Positions 11,297 through 23,005 of a stretch of 64,000 nt of DNA are shown piece after piece; within the stretch, counting starts at the first letter, position 1; each line of letters opens with the position of its first letter. The position numbers and the translations under genes are program-made. The DNA is from Tenodera sinensis (taxonomy: Eukaryota > Arthropoda > Insecta > Mantodea > Mantidae), in the NCBI GenBank assembly GCA_030765045.1, contig CM060971.1:122132680-122196679 (forward strand). Reading direction: 5' to 3'. Below the pieces are notes generated by a model, which was not told the DNA's origin, did not search any database, and saw only the letters and a list, made by a program, of their open reading frames with translations.

Positions 11297-11560
11297 GTGA
11301 CAAAGGTTGACAGTGGAGCAGACATCTCTGTTATACCAGTACCAGCTAACAATAAGTCTAAACCCAGTAATTTTAAACTGTATGCAGCTAACGGCTCACA
11401 AATTAATACCCATAGTTTCAAAATACTGAACTTAAATTTAGGGCTAAGGTGCTCCTTTGAATGGTATTTATTATGGCCGACGTGTCTAAAGGCCTACTAG
11501 ACACTGAGTTCCTGCATTTTGGCCAACTTATTGATTTAAACAACAAAAATTGATAGACAG
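11297..11560 (+). pseudogene. Gypsy-type aspartic protease remnant
   Basis: The frame has VDSGADISVIPV, the retropepsin active site with DSG in place of the common DTG, then LYAANGSQI and LNLGLRCSF. After a frameshift near 11465 it continues as SKGLLDTEFLHFGQLIDL. The order matches the Gypsy protease that processes Gag-Pol. It is the downstream neighbour of the Gag remnant and probably part of the same dead element. Confidence 0.65.
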
Positions 11561-11841
11561 TAATACTAAGCTCAAGGTTTCAGCTGAGGCAAATGATTGG
11601 AAAGTGTAAAGTGAGACTGAAAAATTGAATGCAATGCAATCATGTGCTACACACAGCTATTGTGTGGAAAAACATTACATTAATTGACCTATAAGATGGT
11701 TAAACTAGAAGCCTGGGACTTCAGTACTTACAACACTGTAAGTCACCACTAGATATGTTGTCTCAGAGTAAATTGAGATCTCTTTGTGTGGTTTACCGGG
11801 AATAGTGCAAGTGAGTTGGAGAATTTAATGTCATATCGGCG

Positions 11842-11945
11842 TGTTTGCCAATATAGCTTAATGGCTAGAGCAGTGGGACAGTAACCAGAGATCTGTGGTT
11901 CAAAACCCGGTCATGACATTCAATTTTTCAGTCTCACTCTACCCT
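11842..11945 (+). mobile_element. tRNA-derived SINE, family Y
   Basis: A-box-like TTAATGGCTAGAGCA and B-box-like GGTTCAAAACCC lie 35-40 bp apart, followed by a body ending ATTCAATTTTTCAGT. The same head and body occur inverted at 55308-55412 and as a body-only piece at 53421-53480. It does not fold as a full tRNA gene. Confidence 0.6.
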
Positions 11946-12077
11946 TTTCAAATACAATAATTATTTAAAGACTAAGCTTCATGTATCTTTGATGTAACTT
12001 GTGAATATTAAAGACATAACTTTAAATGCACTCTAAATGGTGAGAAAGACAAATACAAGCTAAGTCCAAATCTACTA

Positions 12078-12532
12078 ATGAGGGCCGTCCCAGGAGTACC
12101 CGACCTGACGTATAGATAGCAGTTGTTTCAACACCATGATTGAAAGTACCAACCTTATAAAAGTTGAGTTTCAAGTTTGATGATGCTATGTTATTTAGCA
12201 TTTGTTTGGTAGCCATCAATAGCGAATGCTCTCAGCGAATTTGTAAACATGGATAAAACTGCTCATTGTTATGCGATACAATACTTTCACTTGAAGGATC
12301 CTAGTGCAATGCTCCTTCATTTACAACAGTAAAATACTGGGTGGCAGAGTTTAAGTGAGGCTGTACAAACATCGCAGTGGTTGACCAAATGAGGTGAGGT
12401 GACCACGCCAGAAATTCTAAAGAAAATCCACAAAATGGTATTGGATGGCTGTTGGCTGAAAGTACGCAAGCAGCAGACACTGCAAAAAGTGCTGTACATC
12501 ACATACTGACACGAGAAAGCTGTGCACAAGAT
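12078..12532 (+). pseudogene. mariner copy 3, N-terminal fragment
   Basis: The 5' TIR-like GAGGGCCGTCCCAG...CCCGACCT lies at 12080-12105. A transposase start follows at 12249 (MDKTAH..AIQYFHLKDPS), then a shifted frame with FTTVKYWVAEFK and SAVHHILTRE. The frame has stops and shifts. Sequence homologous to mariner ends at or near the start of the tandem array at 12533. Confidence 0.7.
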
Positions 12533-12930
12533 GGGTGTTCATCAACATATCTGCAACCCGATGAAGTAGCCACCCAGAAAACTTAACACAAGAAGGTGTT
12601 CATCAACACATCTGCAACCCGATGAAGTAGCCACCCAGAAAACCTAACACAAGAAGGTGTTCATCACCAACACATCTGCAACCCGATGAAGTAGCCACCC
12701 AGAAAACCTAACACAAGGTGTTCATCACCAACACATCTGCAACCCGATGAAGTAGCCACCCAGAAAACCTAACACAAGAAGGTGTTCATCACCAACACAT
12801 CTGCAACCCGATGAAGTAGCCACCCAGAAAACCTAACACAAGAAGGTGTTCATCACCAACACATCTGCAACCCGATGAAGTAGCCACCCAGAAAACCTAA
12901 CACAAGAAGGTGTTCATCACCAACACATCT
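12533..12930 (+). repeat. Minisatellite, 61-64 bp unit
   Basis: About six copies of a unit starting GGTGTTCATC and ending AACACAAGAA. Lengths differ by 3-bp steps (CATCAACA versus CATCACCAACA). The first unit joins the mariner frame just after a Cys-x-Arg-Trp-Val block, so the unit may be transposase-derived. Confidence 0.9.
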
Positions 12931-13215
12931 GCTAGACTACCTAGCTGAACATCTTGCTGCAATAGCAATGTACCACAACCCAGAGTGTTCCTCACATAGC
13001 ACGTAAATGTGCGGCAGCTTACTGCAACAGCAATGTACAACAACCCAAACTGCCCCCTGCGGAATAAGGAAGAAGAAATGACTGAAGAACATGTACGAAA
13101 CTGCTCAGCACCAGCTCCTGGGTCCATCATAGAAAACTACTGGAGTGCACTTCATTGCCAAATGCCAGACAACAACAGTCATTACAAACTCTATGGGCTG
13201 GCTTCTTGAACAAAT
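12931..13215 (+). pseudogene. LINE 3'-end fragment with zinc-finger-like tail
   Basis: Frames read DYLAEHLAAIAMYHNP and, in a second overlapping copy, AMYNNPNCPLRNKEEEMTEEH followed by VRNCSA. This is the C-x2-C/R...H...C tail found after RNase H in the LINE A/C type. An 80-bp partial duplication is visible (AATAGCAATGTAC and AACAGCAATGTAC). Confidence 0.5.
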
Positions 13216-14030
13216 GTGCTGTCTGCAAGATACCCTACCATTTGTAAGTACATGTACAAGATGCAATTAAATGTTCTTCTTACCCTAAATGGGCTGCGTT
13301 TGAACTGGTTGGGTGCTGCAGGACGCAGTCGATGATATCCAACTGGCCTGCAAAACAATAACATGCAATAGTCAATATTTTTAATATTGTATCATGTTTT
13401 AATGGTCCAATAACATTATACTTATACACACATTATATGTTTAGCAGCTGTAAATAAAACACAAGACACACACATTAAAAGCTGTGCTTTGTTGAGACTC
13501 AGTCCCATCATGTCCAATTAAGCTTTGTATCTGCATGTCATCTCTTGATGTATGTTTACATTAATGATGGTTGGTAACAATCCGCACAGCTCCTAGTGTA
13601 GCCACCATTGATCTCAATTGTTCTTTTATCAGGTACAAATGTGCATGATAGAGATAGAAACAAGTGTGGAAGCTGCTGAAAGGGTAATGATATTGTAAAC
13701 ACTGCAAGACACACTTGTCTGTTCACCCCGTCATTTCTCAAACCTGGAATCATGCGATTTTATTAACTTCAGGACTGTCCAAAAACAGTACATACGTGCT
13801 ATACATGTTAACCTCTCTGCCTGTGAGTGGAACCCTTCCTGGTGCACCTGTCAAACTCACCATTACATCTTCTTATAAGCAATTTATTCACATTTTCTGA
13901 TCTACTAAGGATAAAACAACTACTTTTATATTCAACTAGAGCCCTTCCATATCCTTAACACATTCAGGAAGGAATTTTAGGAACAGATGAAACCGTTTCT
14001 GTGAAATTAAAATGTGACATATGGCACAAT
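13216..14030. other. Non-coding stretch
   Basis: No motif, splice-bounded frame or known repeat recognised. Confidence 0.35.
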
Positions 14031-15878
14031 AGCCCTAAGTTGGCCAAGGCTACTGTGTTCCCCACCACAGGCATCATGAACAGGGTGCAGTACTGGGGGT
14101 GGGATGTGGTCAGCAGCCCTAAGTTGGCCAAGGCTGCTGTGTTTCCCACCACAGGCATCAAGAACAGGGTGCAGTACTGGGGGTGGGACGTGGTCAGCAT
14201 CCCTAAGTTGGCCAAGGCTACTGTGTTCCCCACCACAGGCATCATGAACAGGGTGCAGTACTGGGGGTGGGACGTGGTCAGCAGCCCTAAGTTGGCCAAG
14301 GCTACTGTGTTCCCCACCACAGGCATCATGAACAGGGTGCAGTACTGGGGGTGGGACGTGGTCAGCAGCCCTAAGTTGGCCAAGGCTACTGTGTTCCCCA
14401 CCACAGGCATCATGAACAGGGTGCAGTACTGGGGGTGGGACGTGGTCAGCAGCCCTAAGTTGGCCAAGGCTACTGTGTTCCCCACCACAGGCATCATGAA
14501 CAGGGTGCAGTACTGGGGGTGGGATGTGGTCAGCAGCCCTAAGTTGGCCAAGGCTACTGTGTTCCCCACCACAGGCATCATGAACAGGGTGCAGTACTGG
14601 GGGTGGGACGTGGTCAGCAGCCCTAAGTTGGCCAAGGCTACTGTGTTCCCCACCACAGGCATCATGAACAGGGTGCAGTACTGGGGGTGGGATGTGGTCA
14701 GCAGCCCTAAGTTGGCCAAGGCTACTGTGTTCCCCACCACAGGCATCATGAACAGGGTGCAGTACTGGGGGTGGGACGTGGTCAGCAGCCCTAAGTTGGC
14801 CAAGGCTACTGTGTTCCCCACCACAGGCATCATGAACAGGGTGCAGTACTGGGGGTGGGACGTGGTCAGCAGCCCTAAGTTGGCCAAGGCTACTGTGTTC
14901 CCCACCACAGGCATCATGAACAGGGTGCAGTACTGGGGGTGGGATGTGGTCAGCAGCCCTAAGTTGGCCAAGGCTACTGTGTTCCCCACCACAGGCATCA
15001 TGAACAGGGTGCAGTACTGGGGGTGGGACGTGGTCAGCAGCCCTAAGTTGGCCAAGGCTGCTGTGTTTCCCACCACAGGCATCATGAACAGGGTGCAGTA
15101 CTGGGGGTGGGACGTGGTCAGCATCCCTAAGTTGGCCAAGGCTACTGTGTTCCCCACCACAGGCATCATGAACAGGGTGCAGTACTGGGGGTGGGACGTG
15201 GTCAGCAGCCCTAAGTTGGCCAAGGCTACTGAGTTCCCCACCACAGGCATCATGAACGGGGTGCAGTACTGGGGGTGGGACGTGGTCAGCAGCCCTAAGT
15301 TGGCCAAGGCTGCTGTGTTTCCCACCACAGGCATCATGAACGGGGTGCAGTACTGGGGGTGGGACGTGGTCAGCAGCCCTAAGTTGGCCAAGGCTGCTGT
15401 GTTTCCCACCACAGGCATTATGAACAGGGTGCAGTACTGGGGGTGGGACGTGGTCAGCAGCCCTAAGTTGGCCAAGGCTGCTGTGTTTCCCACCACAGGC
15501 ATCATGAACAGGGTGCAGTACTGGGGGTGGGATGTGGTCAGCAGCCCTAAGTTGGCCAAGGCTACTGTGTTTCCCACCACAGGCATCATGAACAGAGTGC
15601 AGTACTGGGGGTGGGACGTGGTCAGCATCCCTAAGTTGGCCAAGGCTACTGTGTTTCCCACCACAGGCATCATGAACAGGGTGCAGTACTGGGGGTGGGA
15701 CGTGGTCAGCATCCCTAAGTTGGCCAAGGCTGCTGTGTTTCCCACCACAGGCATCATGAACAGGGTGCAGTACTGGGGGTGGGACGTGGTCAGCAGCCCT
15801 AAGTTGGCCAAGGCTGCTGTGTTTCCCACCACAGGCATCATGAACAGGGTGCAGTACTGGGGGTGGGACGTGGTCAGC
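14031..15878. repeat. Minisatellite, 22 units of exactly 84 bp
   Basis: Units start AGCCCTAAGTTGGCCAAGGC and repeat every 84 bp without any indel. Variation is by point changes only (for example ACT/GCT, TTC/TTT, GAC/GAT, AGC/ATC), and the variant patterns recur in blocks. Because 84 is a multiple of 3 and the unit lacks stops in one frame on each strand, both strands are open throughout; these frames are not taken as genes. The right flank continues into SINE S1. Confidence 0.95.
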
Positions 15879-16040
15879 AGCCTGGTCTCTCCCAGCTGGT
15901 TATGAGATCTTCTCAACCAGGGGCCGCTACTTCTTAATCAAGCAGCTCCTCAGGACCTAGCAAGGCTGAGTGCATCCCCACACTGGTACCAGGAATTGAA
16001 CCCAGGTTCCCAGCATACAGCACACAGATGATGCATTGGA
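15879..16040 (-). mobile_element. SINE S1 remainder that hosts the 84-bp array
   Basis: The sequence after the last unit follows the SINE S1 body at 5108-5230 (CTCCCAGC, then a CAAGCAGCTCCTCA-like block and GGCTGAGTGCATCCC), then a B-box-like GGGTTCAATTCC on the minus strand. The 84-bp array therefore replaces a single body segment of this SINE. Confidence 0.6.
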
Positions 16041-16079
16041 AGAATAACCCAAAGGGACGGAGTAGTATCATACACCTAT

Positions 16080-16770
16080 GCAGATGTAGCAATAGGAACA
16101 ATAACCTAAAGCGATCGTGTCCTGGAACAATAGCATTCCAAACATGATTTTGAAATAAATATATGAAAAACTGAAATGACTGTACTAAGAAATGGTGAAG
16201 GCACCTGCAATGGCAGAAATACTCATACAAAGCAAACAGCTACACATAGTATCAGACTACAAATATCTAGGCATTACCATCCAAACAAGTGCCAAATGTT
16301 TCACAAAATACATAACAGAGAAAACATCACAAGCAGGAATGGCTATGCATATTAGCCACAGCAAGCAATTCAGCCTAGAGACAGCCATTGCACTATTCAG
16401 AGAAGCCAATAGAGACCTATGCTATAGAAATCTGGCCACAGCTCACGGCAAAAAATCTAGCCACATGAAAGGATAAAGTAGTCTATATAAAAAAGGCAAT
16501 TGGAGTATCAAGGACTTTGAGGTCTAGGCATGTATATCTCCTAGCAAGAGAATCCTACCTCATTGAAGACGTCGACTACAAATACTCCAAAGCATCAATG
16601 ACCAAAAACAGAGGAGAAATACATCCAGAATCCTATGCTACAGGGGCCACTGGGGAGATGTGGTACACATGTGGCGATCCACGGGTTTCACCATATCACG
16701 TGTAAGAACTCAGCCTACCACGTGAGTGCAAATTGTAGTGTCAAGAATGTGGGCATACATATCATCTGGA
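16080..16770 (+). pseudogene. LINE reverse transcriptase C-terminal fragment
   Basis: The frames read DYKYLGITIQTSAKCFTKYI and LETAIALFREA, then KKAIGVSRTLRSRHVYLLARES with a following LIEDV, and finally a Cys-containing tail (CKNSAYHVSANC). This order (thumb, connection, zinc-ribbon-like end) matches a LINE type common in arthropods and different from LINE A, B and C. Several stops and shifts are present and the catalytic core is absent. Confidence 0.6.
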
Positions 16771-17088
16771 AAATGTAATTCAGAAACATGTTAATAGAAC
16801 CTTATTTATACATATGTATATTATTGTTGTTATACGTATTAAATTTCAGTGGATATTATAATGAGTATACTGCATATGCTATCTCCAAAGAAACTCAGGC
16901 ATATCTTGCTCATTTCTAGTGACAAAGACGGAACCTTCTGGGATGGCTTCTGGCCTCGGAACAGCCAGTAGCTTTCAGTGCGACAATGTCGTAGCAACAA
17001 ACCTGAAGTAAAGATAAACGTTTTTGGTATCTTATTTACTGTTGAACAGCAGTTTTGTCTTTTAGTTTTCAGTTTCTTTTAAGCAGCC

Positions 17089-17553
17089 ATGGAGAACATG
17101 AAAAGGGAGTATTATATAGTAGATCAGAAAGTAAAATTAATACGAAACATGGAACTTAATCCACACAAAACCAAAACCGAAACTGCTTCAGATTTTGGAA
17201 CTGCACATACCATGCAATTATTATTAGAGATTGTTGCTGATGTGTGCCAAAAACATGGTGGTGATCAAGAAAGTGGACCAGCTTCAAGCAACACTGACAA
17301 GGGTCCATCGACAGCTAGGTCATTAGGGCCCCATGACAATAATGGGGAAGATGACACAAATCTTGGAATACCTGAAGTGAATGACATGTTAAGTGCAATA
17401 AAAGTGTGTAGGCGTTACATCAGTGCCAAAAGTTGCTGTGGAAAAGCTTCAAGTTTATTAATAAGTTTGCAAAATGAGTTGTATGCACTTAATGCAAGAA
17501 AACTGAAACAAACCAAATTAACTGATTTCTTTAAAGCAGCACCAAGTTTAATA
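17089..17553 (+). pseudogene. Internally deleted Tigger/CENP-B-like transposase
   Basis: The open frame starts MENMKREYYIVDQKVKLIRN and continues with KTKTETASDFG, like the N-terminal psq/CENP-B helix-turn-helix of pogo/Tigger proteins. It then passes, after about 140 residues of spacer, into IKVCRRYISAKSCCGKASSL and a C-terminal QTKLTDFF, which is the tail seen in Tigger proteins. The central DDE catalytic domain is missing but the frame stays open. It could bind element ends without catalysis, or be a decayed non-autonomous copy. Confidence 0.5.
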
Positions 17554-18384
17554 TATTTTCTTCATACATATGATTCTTTGTTGTTTGACAACATTTGCAC
17601 ATGTAGGTCAAGTGTATTGCATGCATTTGTAAGCTATTATGAGTTACAAGTAATCTTCCCCCTCCCCTTCATATACCCATTAATCAGGTTCAATTGTATT
17701 TGATTCTAATGACAAAACAGTTGGAAAAAGATAGTGTTCTACGCACAAAGTATCAACAAGGATTTGAAATATTTCTCATTAATTGCAAACTTTTTAGAAC
17801 ACAATGTGATAATGGATGAATCAATGCCAGCAATAATACAATACCTTAACAATTTGCTTCAAAATTTGAATTTCTACTTTCCAGGGACACTGAGAAATTG
17901 CTTCAAAAGAATTATGAGTGGATTACAGAACTATTTTCAGTAACATGAAAACTAGCAGCCCTGAACAGGGAACATACTGTAAATAATGGTATAAAATAAA
18001 CCAGACATGCACAAACAGACACAGACACAAGCTTAGGATAATATTTTGAAATGTAATTTTTGTCACAAATACTTACGTTTGGGAATGTTGGGTACCTTGA
18101 TAATAACATCACTACATTATTATTGTTTTAAAATCATAATATTGTCTCCTGAAACTCTTAAAAACATGCAAATAACCTTATTTTGAATGTTCTTAGATAA
18201 TAAACACTATACATAGAAGGGGAAGGCAAGGCAGGGCAAGTGGTACATTTTGCCAATGTATCTGTTTCAGATGCTTCCTGCACGTGCTTGACGTTGGCAA
18301 CATGTCGACAGGAAAGCGAAGGGATGAGCAGGAGGCAAACACTCCCATGTGTCAGTTATTGTTCATAAAAGTGCATTCTTAATA
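17554..18384. other. Tigger 3' flank and unassigned repeat
   Basis: 18130-18360 is related to 44985-45030 and 45290-45370 (shared ATTGTCTCCT...ACATGCAA blocks). In the second location a SINE splits the repeat. No gene seen. Confidence 0.4.
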
Positions 18385-18407
18385 CGAGGGCTGATCAACA
18401 AAGACTG

Positions 18408-18466
18408 GGGGCTCTAATGACCTAGCTGTCGACGGGCCCTTAAACCCTAATCACTCACTCACTCAC
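18408..18466 (+). mobile_element. 59-bp truncated SINE tail inserted in mariner copy 2
   Basis: Flanked by a perfect 13-bp TSD, TCAACAAAGACTG at 18395-18407 and 18467-18479. The insert ends in a (TCAC)n tail. Confidence 0.8.
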
Positions 18467-18651
18467 TCAACAAAGACTGAGACTGATTTTTTCCTGTAGC
18501 TTCCATGACAGTTTCGTATCTGTAACATAAATATTTGAAAAGAGCGAGTTTCTGTGTATAATATCGGTAGGCAGCAGCACTCTTGTATTGGTAGGTTGGT
18601 AGTAATGCTCTATTTTGTACACCCTACGTGCATTTCGCATACCAGACAATG

Positions 18652-19407
18652 GAGGTGACACAAGAGGAGCAGTACAGTGCAATCAAATTCTGTTTTCGTT
18701 TAAACCATACAGCCACTGAAACTTGTGAAAAGCTGAAGCAAGCGTATAAATGAAGATGCATTACCTCGTGCAACAGTGTTTAGGTGGTTCAAGGAGTTCA
18801 AAGAAGGCCGACTTGTCAGTGTTAAGCAAGATGGGCCTGGTGTTTCGGCTTCTACTGTGACTGAAGTCAACATCAACACAACTGCTGTGATTGTCCGAGA
18901 AGATCGGCGTATAACACTACGTAACCTCAGTGAAGTGTTGAGAATTTCATATGGCAGTGTGTTTACAATTATGCACGACCATCTCCATTTGACCCGAGTT
19001 TGTGCTCGTTGGATGCCACGTCTGTTGACTCCCAAACAAAAGGCTGTGTGAATGGAGACAAGCCGTGAGGTGCTGCGTCTCTTTACTGATCAAGGGAATG
19101 CATTTTTTAAATCTATTATCACCGGTGATGAGTCATGGCTGCATCATTATGATCCTGAAGGAAAACAAGCCACAGTGTGGAAATCGCCAGGTTCTCCAAC
19201 ACCATAAAAGGCAAAAGTTGTTCCATCTGCAGGGAAAGTGATGGTGATCACATTTTTTGACTGTAGTGGATTGACTTACCAGCATGCAGTTCCACCTCAC
19301 ACTACCGTTGCAGCAGCATACTACACGTCAGTATTGGCTACACTGAGGAAGCACATTGCAAACAAACGACCAGAGCTTTCTCGGACTGGGTTATCTTACC
19401 ATACTCG
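18652..19407 (+). pseudogene. Broken mariner transposase, second half lost
   Basis: It starts MEVTQEEQYSAIKFCFRLNH and shifts frame near 18750. It then reads VFRWFKEFKEGR, CARWMPRLLTP, a stop at 19049-19051, ITGDESWLHHYDPEGK (first catalytic Asp) and GKVMVITFFD. It stops being transposase after ANKRPELSRTGL, just before the block with the second Asp. Two more Asp residues and the C-terminus are therefore missing. Confidence 0.8.
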
Positions 19408-21196
19408 TACTATGCCAGGCAAGCCCACAGATCTAGGCTATCTTGCACTATGCCGGGCAAGCCCACATATCTAGGCTATCTTGCTTGCACTATGCCAGGC
19501 AAGCCCACAGATCTAGGCTATCTTGCTTGCACTATGCCAGGCAAGCCCACAGATCTAGGCTATCTCGCACTATGCCAGGCAAGCCCACAGACCTAGGCTA
19601 TCTCGCACTATGCCAGGCAAGCCCACAGATCTAGGCTATCTCGCACTATGCCAGGCAAGCCCACAGACCTAGGCTATCTCGCACTATGCCAGGCAAGCCC
19701 ACAGACCTAGGCTATCTCGCACTATTACAGGCAAGCCCACAGACCTAGGCTATCTCGCACTATGCCAGGCAAGCCCACATATCTAGGCTATCTTGCACTA
19801 TGCCAGGCAAGCCCACATATCTAGGCTATCTCGCACTATGCCAGGCAAGCCCACAGACCTAGGCTATCTCGCACTATGCCAGGCAAGCCCACAGACCTAG
19901 GCTATCTCGCACTATGCCAGGCAAGCCCACATATCTAGGCTATCTCGCACTATGCCAGGCAAGCCCACAGATCTAGGCTATCTCGCACTATTACAGGCAA
20001 GCCCACAGACCTAGGCTATCTCGCACTATGCCAGGCAAGCCCACATATCTAGGCTATCTTGCACTATGCCAGGCAAGCCCACATATCTAGGCTATCTTGC
20101 ACTATGCCAGGCAAGCCCACAGATCTAGGCTATCTTGCACTATGCCGGGCAAGCCCACAGACCTAGGCTATCTCGCACTATGCCAGGCAAGCCTACATAT
20201 CTAGGCTATCTTGCACTATGCCAGGCAAGCCCACATATCTAGGCTATCTTGCACTATGCCAGGCAAGCCCACATATCTAGGCTATCTTGCACTATGCCAG
20301 GCAAGCCCACAGATCTAGGCTATCTTGCACTATGCCAGGCAAGCCCACAGATCTAGGCTATCTTGCACTATGCCAGGCAAGCCCACATATCTAGGCTATC
20401 TTGCACTATGCCAGGCAAGCCCACAGATCTAGGCTATCTTGCACTATGCCAGGCAAGCCCACAGATCTAGGCTATCTTGCACTATGCCAGGCAAGCCCAC
20501 AGATCTAGGCTATCTTGCACTATGCCAGGCAAGCCCACAGATCTAGGCTATCTCGCACTATGCCAGGCAAGCCCACATATCTAGGCTATCTTGCACTATG
20601 CCAGGCAAGCCCACAGATCTTGGCTATCTCGCACTATGCCGGGCAAGCCCACAGATCTTGGCTATCTCGCACTATGCCAGGCAAGCCCACAGATCTAGGC
20701 TATCTCGCACTATGCCGGGCAAGCCCACAGACCTAGGCTATCTCGCACTATGCCAGGCAAGCCCACATATCTAGGCTATCTCGCACTATGCCAGGCAAGC
20801 CCACATATCTAGGCTATCTTGCACTATGCCAGGCAAGCCCACATATCTAGGCTATCTTGCACTATGCCAGGCAAGCCCACATATCTAGGCTATCTCGCAC
20901 TATGCCAGGCAAGCCCACAGATCTAGGCTATCTTGCACTATGCCAGGCAAGCCCACATATCTAGGCTATCTTGCACTATGCCAGGCAAGCCCACATATCT
21001 AGGCTATCTCGCACTATGCCAGGCAAGCCCACAGATCTAGGCTATCTCGCACTATGCCAGGCAAGCCCACAGATCTAGGCTATCTCGCACTATGCCAGGC
21101 AAGCCCACATATCTAGGCTATCTTGCACTATGCCAGGCAAGCCCACAGATCTTGGCTATCTCGCACTATGCCAGGCAAGCCCACATATCTAGGCTA
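19408..21196 (+). repeat. Minisatellite, 38-bp unit, about 47 copies
   Basis: Unit: TATGCCAGGCAAGCCCACAG plus an 18-bp second half containing TCTAGGCTATC. Variants differ at a few sites (AGATCT/ATATCT/AGACCT, TCTT/TCTC), and some early units carry a 4-bp TTGC duplication. The units have no unique spacers. Confidence 0.95.
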
Positions 21197-21239
21197 CTCA
21201 TCCCTCTATTTACTTGTTAGCTATTCATGATCATTCACT

Positions 21240-21400
21240 TTTATATGTGTTGTTACACATACTTTGAACCACCCTCACTAGATGTTCAGGATGTCCTTAT
21301 GTCATAATTTTAAACAGTTCTTCTCTATCAATCATGTCCAAAGCCTTTTCAAAGTCGATGAATGCTATGAAGATTGGAATATTAAATTCTCTGTGCATAG
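21240..21400 (-). pseudogene. LINE reverse transcriptase core fragment
   Basis: The minus strand reads IPIFIAFIDFEKAFDMIDRE, containing the F-x-D-x-x-K-A-F-D motif around the first catalytic Asp of an RTE/L1-like reverse transcriptase. It is followed by HPEHLVRVVQSMCNNT. Only this core piece remains. Confidence 0.6.
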
Positions 21401-21429
21401 AGGATGGAGGACTTACTTACAGCTAATGT

Positions 21430-21510
21430 GATTCTAATGTACAAACCAAGAGGCATACAGGATGTGGGACGGCTAAGGAACAGGTGGAGAGACCAAGCAG
21501 TATGAAAGCA
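21430..21510 (+). pseudogene. LINE C-terminal tail fragment
   Basis: Plus-strand reading YKPRGIQDVGRLRNRWRDQ resembles the conserved R-P-x-G-x-x-D-x-G-R-x-x-x-R-W end of a common arthropod LINE polyprotein. It is inverted relative to the adjacent core piece at 21240-21400. Confidence 0.5.
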
Positions 21511-21747
21511 GAAGGAACAAACCAAAATGGTTTATACCTTGGTGATTAGAGACCGATCATGCATTACATCTGGAAGGAAATATATCAACAAACATATACC
21601 GTAGATTCACTCGCTATAAATACATATGTATCAGTGCTCCGGCACACCTGCAGTGAGCACACTCATCACCATCAGCTACTTACCACTTAAAAAAACAATT
21701 AACAACTTTAAGTTCAGGCCAATCACAAATAGTGTCTCAGAAATGGT

Positions 21748-22600
21748 TAACGTGACAAAGACATAAAAAAATCTGATGTGTTGCACTCACATGACTTTCT
21801 ATACTCTTGTACTAACCATTCTTACAAACTCTTATTCCTATATCTTCTTCATGTTAGTTAAGATAAACATTTGTACAAATTATCTTACTGCTTATTTCCT
21901 TGTAGGTACAAGGGGAATATGGGAATACAGTAGGCTTTGAGTGATAGTCAAATCTTTTAAAGCTTTGAGATTCCGTTCTCTTTGCACACTTAACATATAA
22001 AAAAATGAACAACAATGTTCCATTTCACGAAAGTTATAAATTTTCTGAAATTCACACACATAACAAGGAATATCTCCAAAATGGTTCAACCTACCAGAAA
22101 ATTTACTTGGAGATAAATTGTGTATTTTAGCAAGATATACATTTTTTGTATAGTATGATTTGGTCTATCTCTAACGGTTTACCAGTTATGCAAAAGGCAT
22201 CCAGAGTAAATGCGACTACAGGAGCTATAGCCAGAAAATTCAAAATTTACATTTCATTTGTCATAAAAATATCTAAAACATATGACATTTTAATCAAAAT
22301 CGTTAGAGCCATTTTCAAGAAAATAAAATTTTTCTAAACATTTTCCATGTAAAGGGTAGTTTAGGGTGGGGCAATTTTCTTCAAAATCTTCGTGTCGCAT
22401 CCTTGAAACACATTAAACTTAAATACCAACTTTGGTTGTTAACCTACTTTTTATTCTTGAGTTATGCTGTCCAAAGACATGCAGACAGCAGACACATACA
22501 CAGACCTTTTTTAAAAAGGCTTTTTTTTTGGATACAGGGGGTCTCAAAACATATATTTTAGGTGAAATCTCAACATCTAAGTTTTGGGTGGGTGGGTGAG
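21748..22600 (+). repeat. Dispersed repeat D1, longest copy
   Basis: The reference copy for the family found at 1245, 4072 (inverted), 5320 and 60530. Non-coding. Its end abuts LINE A copy 2. Confidence 0.55.
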
Positions 22601-23005
22601 TGAAGCTTAAGAGCAATAGCAATATTTCATATTCAACCAACCAATGCCCCATTGAATATGAAATAGAAAAAGCGGCTCTTATTCAACACGAAAAGTTGAT
22701 CAGACTCCCATTCAATACATGGCACAAGAGAAATTTTACACATACACTAAAGACTCAGGAGAGCTTTCTTTCCAAAATTCAAGACATCAGGAAGAATGTA
22801 CACCTTCCTAGTTCAAAGGAAAACTTCATATCTAAAGTCAATCCGACACAAACATTAGACATCACGTATTATTTACACCTGACAGAAGAAGTTAAGAAAA
22901 GTGATACTCCAACTAGTGTTCTAAAATTATTGGCATTAGAGACAATCCATACTAGATTTCCAGAACACGAATGGCTGCATATTTATACTGATGGATCGTT
23001 GATAT

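Larger units (their letters stand above)
18385..19407 (+). mobile_element. mariner copy 2, 3'-truncated at a minisatellite
   Basis: The 5' TIR starts CGAGGGCTGATCAACAAAG after a TA target site at 18383-18384. The transposase region runs to about 19400, where the 38-bp array begins. No right TIR is found after the array. Confidence 0.75.

Noticed and set aside
14001..15905. 634-codon plus and 650-codon minus frames
   Set aside because: The 84-bp unit is a multiple of 3 and lacks stops in one frame per strand. Changes include many replacement differences, and no start/stop or splice context supports a gene.
19408..21196. CRISPR array
   Set aside because: The 38-bp units abut without unique spacers, and the setting is eukaryotic.
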